Assembly (NCBI GenBank): GCA_020630955.1
Contig: JAHDIE010000006.1
Coordinates: forward strand, 12,502 to 76,501
Source: Saprospiraceae bacterium
Lineage (GTDB): Bacteria > Bacteroidota > Bacteroidia > Chitinophagales > Saprospiraceae
Direction of reading: 5' to 3'
DNA: 64,000 nt
Of this stretch, positions 18,307 through 26,917 are shown piece by piece (the stretch's first letter is position 1; each line of letters starts with the position of its first letter). Under the pieces are notes generated by a model that had not been told where the DNA came from, made no database searches, and saw only the letters and a list, made by a program, of their open reading frames with translations. Position numbers and translations under genes: made by a program.

Positions 18307-20025
18307 ATGAAAAAAATTTTGATCATATTAATACTCCCTTGCTTTTTACTTATTGCCTGTAAGTCTGAAGCTCCAAAACCAATTAGAGATTCAATAAACA
18401 TACTACTACCCATAGATCCAGAAAGAGTCAACCCTGTCTATGATTCCAGATCAATCGCTAGAGAGGTATTTCAGTATATATATGTTCCTGTAGGAGATTT
18501 TCACCCAGAAACTTTAGAGCTTTATCCAATCCTTTTGAAAAATATTCCAAATGAACAAAAAGATGCTGAAGGAAATTCTTACTACGAAATTGAACTCATC
18601 AAGGATGCAAAATGGTCAGATGGTAAAAATATAACTGCTGAAGATTATATATTCACCATAAAATCTGTCCTTCTTCCTCTTTCAAGCCCAAGATCATGGA
18701 AGTCTACTTTGGTTAATATTAATGATATCCAAGCAGACCCCGATGATCCATACAAAGTAAAAGTATTTGTCAACGGCCAATACATGTTAGCAAAAGAAAT
18801 GGTATCAACCATTTATCTTCTTCCAAAACATGTCTACAATAATAGTAATGTGCTTGACAACATTGGTATAAAAGAGATAAAATCAATGAATGAACAAGAA
18901 CAACCAGAAGGAATGGAATTATTCTTGGAAGACTTCAATGATCAAAAACACTACTCAACAAATATCCTAGGAAATGGTCCTTATAAGCTTGATTCTTGGG
19001 AAACTGATCAATATCTAAGCTTGTCCAAAGTCGAAAACTATTGGGGATCTGAATACCAAGAAAACCCCTTCCTTCAAACTAATGTTGAAAAAATAAATTT
19101 TAAAATTATTGCTGATGAAATGACTGCAATTACAGCATTAAAAGATGGTGCCCTAGATATTGTAAAAGGACTACCAGCTGTAAATTTTGAAAATCTAAAA
19201 AAGGAGCTTCCAGAAGCTTCTTACCTAAATGCCCCATCAACGAGATACTATTACATTGCCATCAATAACCAAAATCCTTTATTGGCAAATGTAGACATTA
19301 GAAAAGCGTTGGCCAGTCTGGTGAATGTTAAGGCCATGATTAATAACATTGAATTTGGTTATGGTCAAGCTTTAACTGGCCCAATCCACCCTAGCAAAAG
19401 CGAATACAATGAGAACTTAAATGATGAAATATTTAATGTAACAGAAGCAAAAAGAATACTAACTGAATTAGGATGGTCTGACACCAACAACAATAACACA
19501 GTCGATAAAGTCATTAACGGCAAGAGAGAAGAACTCGAATTGGATCTATTGATAACCGGAGGAGAATTAGGCCAAAAAGTTGCCCTTCTTTTTCAGGAAG
19601 AAGCAACAAAAGTTGGTGTCAAAATAAACATTGTTAGGAAAGATATAAGAAGAATGAGATCAGAAAACATCTATACCTACGATTATGATTTGGCAGCCCT
19701 AGCAGAAGGGCAGGATGTAATTCCGGTCGATCCTTACAGACGCTGGCACTCTGATAACGTCAAAGAAAAAGGAAGCAATCTTTCAGGTTTTAAATCTACA
19801 ACCACAGATAGTCTGATTATGCTTATTCGAAACGAGAAGGATTTCGAAAAGAGAGAAAAGCTTTTCGAAGAATTTCATCAAGAGATATACAATCAACAGC
19901 CCGTTATTTTCTTATTCTCTCCTACCCAAAAGATAATTGTTGGACCAGACTTTGAAGCAACGGTAACAGCTAAAAGACCTGGGTATTTAGCCAATACATT
20001 CAAAATCAAGTCTGCAAAAAAATAA
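18307..20025 (+). CDS. Oligopeptide ABC transporter substrate-binding lipoprotein
   Basis: A 572-residue family 5 extracellular solute-binding protein (OppA/DppA type). The lipobox L-I-A-C (Cys18) ends the signal peptide, so it is tethered to a membrane. 'AKWSDGKNITAEDYIFTIKS' and 'NGPYKLDSWE' are the classical family blocks, and the second lobe includes 'VDIRKALASLVN'. The permease gene follows after 5 bp. Typical ligands are di- and oligopeptides; specificity cannot be read. The Bacteroidota variety is longer than many homologues. Confidence 0.92.
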   Translation: MKKILIILILPCFLLIACKSEAPKPIRDSINILLPIDPERVNPVYDSRSIAREVFQYIYVPVGDFHPETLELYPILLKNIPNEQKDAEGNSYYEIELIKDAKWSDGKNITAEDYIFTIKSVLLPLSSPRSWKSTLVNINDIQADPDDPYKVKVFVNGQYMLAKEMVSTIYLLPKHVYNNSNVLDNIGIKEIKSMNEQEQPEGMELFLEDFNDQKHYSTNILGNGPYKLDSWETDQYLSLSKVENYWGSEYQENPFLQTNVEKINFKIIADEMTAITALKDGALDIVKGLPAVNFENLKKELPEASYLNAPSTRYYYIAINNQNPLLANVDIRKALASLVNVKAMINNIEFGYGQALTGPIHPSKSEYNENLNDEIFNVTEAKRILTELGWSDTNNNNTVDKVINGKREELELDLLITGGELGQKVALLFQEEATKVGVKINIVRKDIRRMRSENIYTYDYDLAALAEGQDVIPVDPYRRWHSDNVKEKGSNLSGFKSTTTDSLIMLIRNEKDFEKREKLFEEFHQEIYNQQPVIFLFSPTQKIIVGPDFEATVTAKRPGYLANTFKIKSAKK

Positions 20026-20030
20026 CTTGC

Positions 20031-21344
20031 ATGCTAGCCGCTCATTTGAAAAAACTATTACTTGTAATTCCATTATTGCTAAGTGTTAGCATTGTTGTTT
20101 TCTTTTCAAGATATATAGTTCCGCAAGACCCTGTCGAACAGCGATTAGGAGTTTTTCATGAGGATAGATCAGAGCCCTCTCCTTATTCAAGAGATAGCTA
20201 TGTAAAAGAAGCTATAAAGCTAGGACTCCATAAACCAAAATTCTATTTCTCGATAAAGCCAAACTTTCTTCCAAAATTAGAAGAAGAATATTTATTACCT
20301 AGAGAAAAAAAATTAGCTCACCAATTATTTAAAAATGGAAACAATTCAAAAAACATTTATCAATTTATTGGATTAATAAACAATCATTCCGAATATAAAT
20401 TACTACTCAATATTGCAGATCAAATTTCAAAAACTGGATCTACTGATATTGATTTTACATCATTAAATCAATCTGAAATACTAATAATTAAGAATCTCAT
20501 TATAAGTCCTAAGTCCAATTTTTTCTACCCTAAATTTTATTGGCATGGGATTGACAACCAATATCATCATTGGGTTAAAGAAATAATAAATAACGAAAGT
20601 TTAAGATCAAACTACAACAATAGTCTAGTCATTCCAAAAATTAAGAAATCACTTGCTTGGACCCTTTTAATTTCATTCTTATCAATTTTAATCACCTATG
20701 GATTTGGAATTATTATTGGATACAACCAGGTAAAGAGTGATAAGGCAGTATGGTATAAAATACAGTCAGCCCTTGATATTTTTTACACCATGCCTCTTTT
20801 TTGGATAGCAACCTTAGCCATCGTTTTTTTTACTACTAGTGACTATGGAAAGTGGACAAATATCTTCCCAGCTGTTCATTCTATGGATTTCAGTGCTACG
20901 AGCATTTGGTCACAATTGTCATCTAATTTCAAGCATCTCATTCTTCCTGTTTTTTGCGTTAGTCTTCGCAGCACGGGAATTATTAGTAGTATCTTAAGTT
21001 CCAACCTTCGTGTGCAATTAAATAAACCATATATCCTCACCGCAAAGCAAAAAGGCTTAGATAATCATCAAATCATTAAAAATCATGGACTTAGAAATTC
21101 ACTATTTCCAATTTTGACTCTATTCACAGGCGCAATACCTAGCGCCATATCTGGCTCATTGGTACTAGAAATTATTTTCAATATTCCTGGAGTTGGCAGG
21201 TTATTATATAATTCAATTTTATTGGCAGATTGGAATGTTGTCTTCCCAATAGTACTTTTGATTGCAATAGTAACCACGATTAGTTATTGGCTTGCCGATA
21301 TTCTTTACGAATTATTCGACCCAAGATTAAAAACAGCTTATTGA
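20031..21344 (+). CDS. Peptide ABC transporter permease, OppB/DppB type
   Basis: A 437-residue inner-membrane permease. The first helix (about 8-25) is followed by a long hydrophilic insertion (about 35-200), a feature often seen in Bacteroidota members, and then five helices. The ATPase-coupling EAA-type loop is visible as 'AKQKGLDNHQIIKNHGLRNS', followed by 'SGSLVLEIIFNIPGVGRLLY', typical of OppB. Its stop overlaps the start of the second permease. Confidence 0.92.
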   Translation: MLAAHLKKLLLVIPLLLSVSIVVFFSRYIVPQDPVEQRLGVFHEDRSEPSPYSRDSYVKEAIKLGLHKPKFYFSIKPNFLPKLEEEYLLPREKKLAHQLFKNGNNSKNIYQFIGLINNHSEYKLLLNIADQISKTGSTDIDFTSLNQSEILIIKNLIISPKSNFFYPKFYWHGIDNQYHHWVKEIINNESLRSNYNNSLVIPKIKKSLAWTLLISFLSILITYGFGIIIGYNQVKSDKAVWYKIQSALDIFYTMPLFWIATLAIVFFTTSDYGKWTNIFPAVHSMDFSATSIWSQLSSNFKHLILPVFCVSLRSTGIISSILSSNLRVQLNKPYILTAKQKGLDNHQIIKNHGLRNSLFPILTLFTGAIPSAISGSLVLEIIFNIPGVGRLLYNSILLADWNVVFPIVLLIAIVTTISYWLADILYELFDPRLKTAY

Positions 21345-22348
21345 AAATCTTCAAAAACATATATAAGCAACTAATTAGTGATCGTTCTCTAATAATACTA
21401 TTCATTTATATTGTAATAGCAATAATTGCCTTTCTGGTAGATTCTGATCAACTGGCTTCTGTCACAGATGTCAACAACATTTATAAAGCTCCTTTAGAAA
21501 ATCAAAATTACCTTTTGGGGACTGACGGTTTAGGTAGATCTGTTGCATACGGACTTTTAAATGGAACAAAAATCGCGATATTAATTTCCATTGCTTCAAG
21601 TATTTGTTCACTTATCATAGGTTTGTTTTTTGGTTTTCTTGCGGCATATTATGGTGATAATAAATTAAAAATTCAATGGACTTTTGTTCCTTTTTTTATA
21701 CTAGTTAATTTAATATCAGGATTTTATCTAATTTATACAGACGAAAAAATCTATTGGGCTCTTACCTGCTTAACTTTTAATGTTATACTCATACTACTAA
21801 GTAGAAAAACAAATTTTTATAAAATAAGCATACCAATTGATACGATCATTATTAAGTTTTTAGAACTTTTAAAAACTTTACCAGGAATTTTTATCGTATT
21901 ATTTTTTCTATCTCTGTTTGCTACAAGAAGTGTGTGGACACTGATTCTAATTATTACTATTGTAAGGTCTCCAATTATAATAAGATTAGGAAGGTCTGAA
22001 ATTCTAAAAATTAAAAGTCAGCAATATTTTATAGCAGCAGAGGGGATGGGTCTCAAATTAAAATCAATGCTTAGCAACTACATTCTACCTAACATCCTTA
22101 CTCCCATCAAAACGTATCTTGCCTATGGCTTGGCATCCACAGTCCAAATCGAGGCAATCTTAAGTTTTATTGGATTGGGATTACCAATTGAAACTGTAAC
22201 ATGGGGTTCCATGATTAGTAGTTCAAGACAATTTTTTAATGCTTGGTGGTTGGCTGTACTTCCTGGATTGGCGATTTTTTATTTGATTTACGCTTTACGC
22301 AAATATTTTTCAAGACGATCAGAAGCGCATTCATATTTCTATATTTAA
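21341..22348 (+). CDS. Peptide ABC transporter permease, OppC/DppC type
   Basis: A 335-residue permease with an OppC-like N-terminal segment, 'YLLGTDGLGRSVAYGLLNGT' and the EAA loop 'AAEGMGLKLKSMLSNYILPN', then 'EAILSFIGLGLPIETVTWGSMI', a strong OppC signature. The start is the TTG at 21341, which overlaps the oppB stop (TTGA) and gives a normal N-terminus; no ATG occurs before the first membrane helix. The two ATPases of the complex are not adjacent: the next genes are on the other strand. Confidence 0.9.
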   Translation: MKIFKNIYKQLISDRSLIILFIYIVIAIIAFLVDSDQLASVTDVNNIYKAPLENQNYLLGTDGLGRSVAYGLLNGTKIAILISIASSICSLIIGLFFGFLAAYYGDNKLKIQWTFVPFFILVNLISGFYLIYTDEKIYWALTCLTFNVILILLSRKTNFYKISIPIDTIIIKFLELLKTLPGIFIVLFFLSLFATRSVWTLILIITIVRSPIIIRLGRSEILKIKSQQYFIAAEGMGLKLKSMLSNYILPNILTPIKTYLAYGLASTVQIEAILSFIGLGLPIETVTWGSMISSSRQFFNAWWLAVLPGLAIFYLIYALRKYFSRRSEAHSYFYI

Positions 22349-22380
22349 CTTAGCGTCTAAAACACATCCGAATTCAAATA

Positions 22381-22410
22381 AAAAGGACCAACTTTTAAAT
22401 TGGTCCTTTT
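22381..22410. terminator. Bidirectional rho-independent terminator
   Basis: AAAAGGACCAA (22381-22391) and TTGGTCCTTTT (22400-22410) form a perfect 11-bp stem with an 8-nt loop. The arms give an A-run before and a T-run after, so it works in both directions. It lies between the convergent permease gene and the secreted 235-residue protein gene. Confidence 0.85.
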
Positions 22411-22418
22411 CAATTAGA

Positions 22419-23126
22419 TTATTTCTTACATTCTTTTGAATACTTAAACAGCATTTCAGGAAATTCACTCCATTGAGGTTTTTCACCTAATTTTGAAATA
22501 AAATCTGGACAAGTACCATAGATTTCTTTTAATTGCTCTGCATAATTTTTCTTCTCCAACTTAAAGGCAACATTATCACCAACAATAATCCAATACGACT
22601 TTTCCAAGCCTCCGGCTACTTTAATTCCTCCTACATCCATTGAGGCGGTTTCTCTAGCCCATGGATCATGGAATACTTTAACTGGATCATTAAATGCAGG
22701 ATTTACCATTTGTAATAATGCACTAATTTCTTTCTTTTTTAATTGAACTTTAGATTGTTCAAAATATGCATATCCATCTTGCATATATTCTTGATTAATA
22801 TCCTCAGATTGCCAAGTTGTTGCATCATATGCCATGTCCATAGCTTGGGCAATTTTATTCAATCCGCTTTCTGGAAAATAAGCATGAGCAATCTCGTCTG
22901 GTGATATCTTACGCTTGTCTTTTTTTCCTAACATCAGAGTTACTTCATCAATCAACCCTTTTTTATAATCAAAATCTTTGATCGTACCTACGAGTTCTTC
23001 CCCCGTCTTTAAAGTAACATAGGAAGGTTTCTTCTTGGAAAACCCTTCGATTGGAGTTGCAAAATTTTGAGTAAAAGCAGTTACAGAGAACAGCAGGCAA
23101 AGTACTGCTAGAAAATTGTTTTTCAT
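22419..23126 (-). CDS. Secreted protein of unknown function
   Basis: A 235-residue protein with a signal peptide (cleavage expected near T-A-F-T-Q, residue 20). The N-terminal part has a strand-rich segment with 'VTLKTGEELVGTIKDFDYKKG', reminiscent of small SH3/Sm-like barrels, and a Lys-rich middle. A Cys pair (in 'GTCPDF' and 'SKECKK') may form a disulfide. I do not recognise the family. The gene is preceded by its own leader and followed by a strong terminator, so it is probably monocistronic. Confidence 0.75.
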   Translation of the reverse strand: MKNNFLAVLCLLFSVTAFTQNFATPIEGFSKKKPSYVTLKTGEELVGTIKDFDYKKGLIDEVTLMLGKKDKRKISPDEIAHAYFPESGLNKIAQAMDMAYDATTWQSEDINQEYMQDGYAYFEQSKVQLKKKEISALLQMVNPAFNDPVKVFHDPWARETASMDVGGIKVAGGLEKSYWIIVGDNVAFKLEKKNYAEQLKEIYGTCPDFISKLGEKPQWSEFPEMLFKYSKECKK

Positions 23127-23194
23127 TTGATTAATTTTTAAAATCTTTGAAGAATAAATCTTAAACTATCCAAAGATATTAAACCTTAATGAAA

Positions 23195-23422
23195 CTACCC
23201 TTTTCTCTTCTTGCTTTTAGCCACCCGTTTTTTATCAAATAATGAGGAGGAGCCTTTCTTTTTTGAAAGCTCTCCAGTTCTTCTGTCCGTAGGAGCTGCC
23301 AATTGATCTTCAAGCCCACAACCTTCCTTTACCTTACAAGAACTTGTTGTTGTACAAAGTGATAAAGCGAGGAGCATCACAAAGGCAAAAGAAATATATT
23401 TACGAATCTTCATATTTTTCAA
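23195..23422 (-). CDS. Small basic lipoprotein candidate
   Basis: A 75-residue protein; translation may start at either of two Met codons (residues 1 and 4). The signal peptide ends in a S-S-C (Cys29), which looks like a lipobox. The mature part contains 'EGCGLEDQLAAPTDRRTGEL' and a very basic tail (Lys/Arg-rich, about 53-75). The Cys34 could pair with another subunit. The family is unknown to me, but the signal peptide and a sensible mature region argue that it is expressed. It lies between the twin outer-membrane genes and the 235-residue secreted protein gene. Confidence 0.6.
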   Translation of the reverse strand: MKNMKIRKYISFAFVMLLALSLCTTTSSCKVKEGCGLEDQLAAPTDRRTGELSKKKGSSSLFDKKRVAKSKKRKG

Positions 23423-23493
23423 TTATTAGATACAATATCTAGCTATTAAACCATTAATTCAAGTTCTTTATTATCTATATGACAAAAAGGCGG

Positions 23494-24795
23494 CTAGAAT
23501 AAAAAGCCAAATTCCAAATTCGTTCCTACATCGATTCTATTTCCAAAATTGTGTAACCGATCGCTATAATCAGGATGCTTATAGGTAAACTCCCTTTCAA
23601 ACTTTCGTAAATATGCAGATACATCAATGTAGAAATTTTTAAAGAGTCTGGTTTGATATCCAACATCTAAACCATAATTAATTCCCCTGGACTTTGCAAT
23701 TAATATAGTCTGCGAAATGTCATTGACGTCTAATGTAAATTGTTTTTGCATGTTGATTGTAAAATGTGACTGAGCATATAGACCTGATAAGTTATCTGCT
23801 GTTTTTCCATTTGCTATTCTTTTTTTCTTAAACACATACCATCTTAAGTTATTCGAATAGGCAAAACTTGGATTACCTTTTGATGCTCTTGTTTCTGTCC
23901 TGAAATTTAAATTCCATTGAGTGTTAAAATAGACACCGTGATTCATGCTTAAGCCTTTAAATAGTTTGTGTTCAAACTTAGCCTTTGGACCTAAAGAAAT
24001 ATAACTATACTGAAAATCAGGTGCATATCTTACATAGATTTGACCATTAAATGGGATTTTGACTAATATATTCCTCTCCTCAAAACATTTAAGAATATTA
24101 CATCTTGCACTTGAAAATTCTAATTGCTTATAATTTTTAGAAAATGCAAAACCAGCATTTATACTTGGGCTTAAATAAAAATCCTTATTTCTATATGTAG
24201 CTAACAAATTAAAATCAAGAAACCCATACTTCAGAATTCTTGACTGAATTCCTAAACCTATGTAAGAATATAATGATTGATTTCTTTCCCCTCCCCAGAC
24301 ATTATTAGGCTTTATATGGGTATAAACCTGAGTTCCAATTCCTATCAATGCATAAACCCCATTAAGGTTATTTCCAAAGCCATTATCTATTTGTTCTTGT
24401 TGATGAATATAATATCTCCCTTCAAGTCTTGTTTGGAGGCTATAATTGGTTTTAAATTCTCCTGGCCCCAATATTATTATTGGAATACCTCCTATTGTGT
24501 CTGTTTGAACAGGATCAATATCTCTAACGAAGGATACATATCGTTGTCCGCTAAGTGATAGATTTAAAGAAAACGAATTCGAAATTTTACGTTCATAGGC
24601 AAGCTCAATGTTATTTAGTAAATTTCCATTTCGATAAATTTTAAACATAGAGGTACAATCTAAGTTTTTCCCAGTTGAAACTTCATAATTATCTAGCAAC
24701 TCAAATTTTCTTTCTTCAACTTCGAGCTCAACTTGAGCGTTGAGTGTATTTAAGGAATACAGAATAACACTAAAAAGTAAAATGTAGTTTTTCAT
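23494..24795 (-). CDS. Outer-membrane beta-barrel-like protein (twin 2)
   Basis: A 433-residue protein with a signal peptide (cleavage near L-N-A-Q, residue 21) and a mature region of amphipathic strands ending in Phe ('VGTNLEFGFLF'), as in outer-membrane barrels. It is paralogous to the gene upstream: both have '(I/L)xK(Y/H)G(F/L)(L/I)D', 'FAFSKNY' or 'LAFSKNY', a 'C-x6-CF(D/E)E' pair and 'KGKTxxNLSGxY' or 'NGKTxxNLSGxY' in the same order. No named family is recognised. It ends the sigma-factor operon, 29 bp after its twin. Confidence 0.72.
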   Translation of the reverse strand: MKNYILLFSVILYSLNTLNAQVELEVEERKFELLDNYEVSTGKNLDCTSMFKIYRNGNLLNNIELAYERKISNSFSLNLSLSGQRYVSFVRDIDPVQTDTIGGIPIIILGPGEFKTNYSLQTRLEGRYYIHQQEQIDNGFGNNLNGVYALIGIGTQVYTHIKPNNVWGGERNQSLYSYIGLGIQSRILKYGFLDFNLLATYRNKDFYLSPSINAGFAFSKNYKQLEFSSARCNILKCFEERNILVKIPFNGQIYVRYAPDFQYSYISLGPKAKFEHKLFKGLSMNHGVYFNTQWNLNFRTETRASKGNPSFAYSNNLRWYVFKKKRIANGKTADNLSGLYAQSHFTINMQKQFTLDVNDISQTILIAKSRGINYGLDVGYQTRLFKNFYIDVSAYLRKFEREFTYKHPDYSDRLHNFGNRIDVGTNLEFGFLF

Positions 24796-24824
24796 AACTT
24801 TACATATAAGTAATCTAATTCTTC

Positions 24825-26024
24825 TTAAAAGGTATAACCTACAACCAACCCTCCTATCGGTGCAATTTCTATATGATCATCAATCGTGATTTTGAAATAA
24901 TCACTATCCGATGTTGTAAATATGCTGATTTTTAAGGGGTTGTTTTGATTAAAATATTCTCTATATAATAAGCCAAAATCGAATTTTAAATAAAGTTGGC
25001 GTAGTAACCTGGTTTGGAAACCCAAATTAAATCCTGCTCCCCAATACTCCCCATTATTTAAAACAAGTCCTCTATACCTACCTGATAGTTTTCCAATTTC
25101 ACCAATGGGTCCTAAATAAAATCCTGAAAGATTATTGGAAGTCTTTCCCTTAATTATTCTGCGTTTCTTTCCTACATACCACCTTATACCGGATCGAAAT
25201 CCAAAGTCATTAATTGAAAAATCATACGCTGGTAGATTATCATTTTTTCTTCTTCTTAGATTAATCAGAAACTCATGATTCATACTTAAACCTACGCGTG
25301 ATATTCTATGTTCCAATTCAAAATTAGGCTCAAATCTAAGATCAAAAAAGTCACGTGAAATAGTAAGATTCAAGAGTCTACTAATTTGAGTTTTGAACAT
25401 GTAAAATTGTTCATCAAAACATCGTACAATGGCGCACTTATTTTCTTCAAGCTTGTCTAGCTCATAATTCTTAGAAAATGCCAATCCCAAATCAAAACCA
25501 GAAGTTATGCTTATTGATCTTTGTCTGGTATTGACTCCCATTTTCAATCCAGCGTCTATTAACCCATGTTTTAAGAATCTTGACTGTAATCCTAAAGAAA
25601 CAAAAGGATTTTCATATAGAGACAAAATATTTGCAATGTCTATTTCAGCTCCAAACTCCGAATAAATCCCATTAAAATTGTTGCCTTGTTGATTCCGCTT
25701 TATTCTTTTATCATGGTCAAGATAATATCTCACGCTGATATTACTTCTTGCAAAAGGATTATCATTTATCGCAATTGCTATCCATTTGATGTTGGCATTT
25801 AATGATAAAGCGTTTTTAACCTTATATTCAAATCCTACAGTAGGCCCACCATCTAAAGTCAACTTAAACATCCATGGCACATTGTTCATCAAGCCTGTAG
25901 CATAATCATAAGAATCCATGACAAATGGATCAGGTTCAACTTCAACATGTTCAATAGGTTCAGTTTGTCCTACTACCAAATAATAATTTAGTAGTAGAAG
26001 TAAGACGGATAGAATGTTTTTCAT
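24825..26024 (-). CDS. Outer-membrane beta-barrel-like protein (twin 1)
   Basis: A 399-residue protein with a signal peptide (cleavage near V-V-G-Q, residue 20) and strand-rich sequence ending in 'VVGYTF', typical of a barrel C-terminus. Its paralogue lies directly downstream. Its ATG overlaps the stop of the DUF4097-like gene (ATGA), so it is coupled to the ECF operon. A C-x6-C pair ('NKCAIVRCFDE') is conserved in the twin, which suggests a disulfide-closed loop. Function unknown. Confidence 0.72.
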   Translation of the reverse strand: MKNILSVLLLLLNYYLVVGQTEPIEHVEVEPDPFVMDSYDYATGLMNNVPWMFKLTLDGGPTVGFEYKVKNALSLNANIKWIAIAINDNPFARSNISVRYYLDHDKRIKRNQQGNNFNGIYSEFGAEIDIANILSLYENPFVSLGLQSRFLKHGLIDAGLKMGVNTRQRSISITSGFDLGLAFSKNYELDKLEENKCAIVRCFDEQFYMFKTQISRLLNLTISRDFFDLRFEPNFELEHRISRVGLSMNHEFLINLRRRKNDNLPAYDFSINDFGFRSGIRWYVGKKRRIIKGKTSNNLSGFYLGPIGEIGKLSGRYRGLVLNNGEYWGAGFNLGFQTRLLRQLYLKFDFGLLYREYFNQNNPLKISIFTTSDSDYFKITIDDHIEIAPIGGLVVGYTF

Positions 26025-26917
26025 AGTGATGTTTTGTTCAAAGTGATTGTCCCAAATTCAGTATTTATATCAAGTTTCGAACAATCAATTTCTCTATTTA
26101 ATTCAATCTTTTGCACCTCATTATTTTTACTAATTCGGTGATTAAGATTTAAAGATTCATCAATTTGAATTTTTCCATTTGAAGAAGATAAATTATAATA
26201 TGATGCAGAGATATCATCAACCAATAGCACAACATCGACAGTTTCTCCTTTCACAACTAAATTTTCCAATTCTGGTTTTATTGCTATCTGCACCGCTCCG
26301 TATTTAGATTCAATATCAAAAGAACCATCTGTATTCTCCATTAATAAATCTGCTCTGTTCATTATCAATTTGTACTCACCAAAGCTAGAATGAAAATTGA
26401 CATCACCTAAAAGAGATTTGACTTTTCCCAAACCTCCTAGATAAGCCATGTTTATCTTTGTATATTTTGTATCAACATTAATATTACCATTAAGATTACT
26501 AAGCTGAACCTCACCGAAAGAATTGTTAACCACAACATCACAACCCATCGGTACTTTCACTTCAAATATTACCTTTATGTTTGAACTAGGCTTTTCTTCA
26601 TTCGCTTTGATTGAAATATAATTTCTTATATAAATTGTTTTACCAATTTTCTCAAGCAAAACATTCATATTACCAAGATCTTCTTCAGCTTCTCTTCTTG
26701 AAGAATTCTTAGAAACCACTTTTGCTTCAATCGTAATTTCTTCTACTTCTGCACCTTGAACATTAATGTCAGCTCTCTCACCGTTAATTTCAATTGAAGT
26801 GGACTTTTTGTATTTAAAAGATTCTGAATATTGCTTAGTAGCAATTTTTATTTCTTCTTGACTAAAAATGAAAATAGGTAGACAGAATAAAACTAATATG
26901 TAAGTATACTTCTTCAT
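26021..26917 (-). CDS. Secreted DUF4097-like / beta-helix repeat protein
   Basis: A 298-residue protein with a signal peptide (cleavage near F-S-Q, residue 20). The mature part reads as repeated short strands with Asn/Gly turns: 'VVNNSFGEVQLSNLNGNINV', 'KVKSLLGDVNFHSSFGEYKL', 'IESKYGAVQIAIKP' and 'LDINTEFGTITLN'. This is the pattern of the DUF4097 / putative adhesin beta-helical family. Such proteins are common partners of sigma/anti-sigma pairs in Bacteroidota, but no biochemical role is known to me. The ATG overlaps the anti-sigma gene stop by one base (TAATG), and its own stop overlaps the next gene. Confidence 0.75.
   Translation of the reverse strand: MKKYTYILVLFCLPIFIFSQEEIKIATKQYSESFKYKKSTSIEINGERADINVQGAEVEEITIEAKVVSKNSSRREAEEDLGNMNVLLEKIGKTIYIRNYISIKANEEKPSSNIKVIFEVKVPMGCDVVVNNSFGEVQLSNLNGNINVDTKYTKINMAYLGGLGKVKSLLGDVNFHSSFGEYKLIMNRADLLMENTDGSFDIESKYGAVQIAIKPELENLVVKGETVDVVLLVDDISASYYNLSSSNGKIQIDESLNLNHRISKNNEVQKIELNREIDCSKLDINTEFGTITLNKTSL

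Noticed and set aside
23427-23441. TAGATA-CAA-TATCTA palindrome upstream of the small basic lipoprotein gene
   Set aside because: Six-base AT-rich arms are frequent in this genome and no second copy near another gene was noticed.
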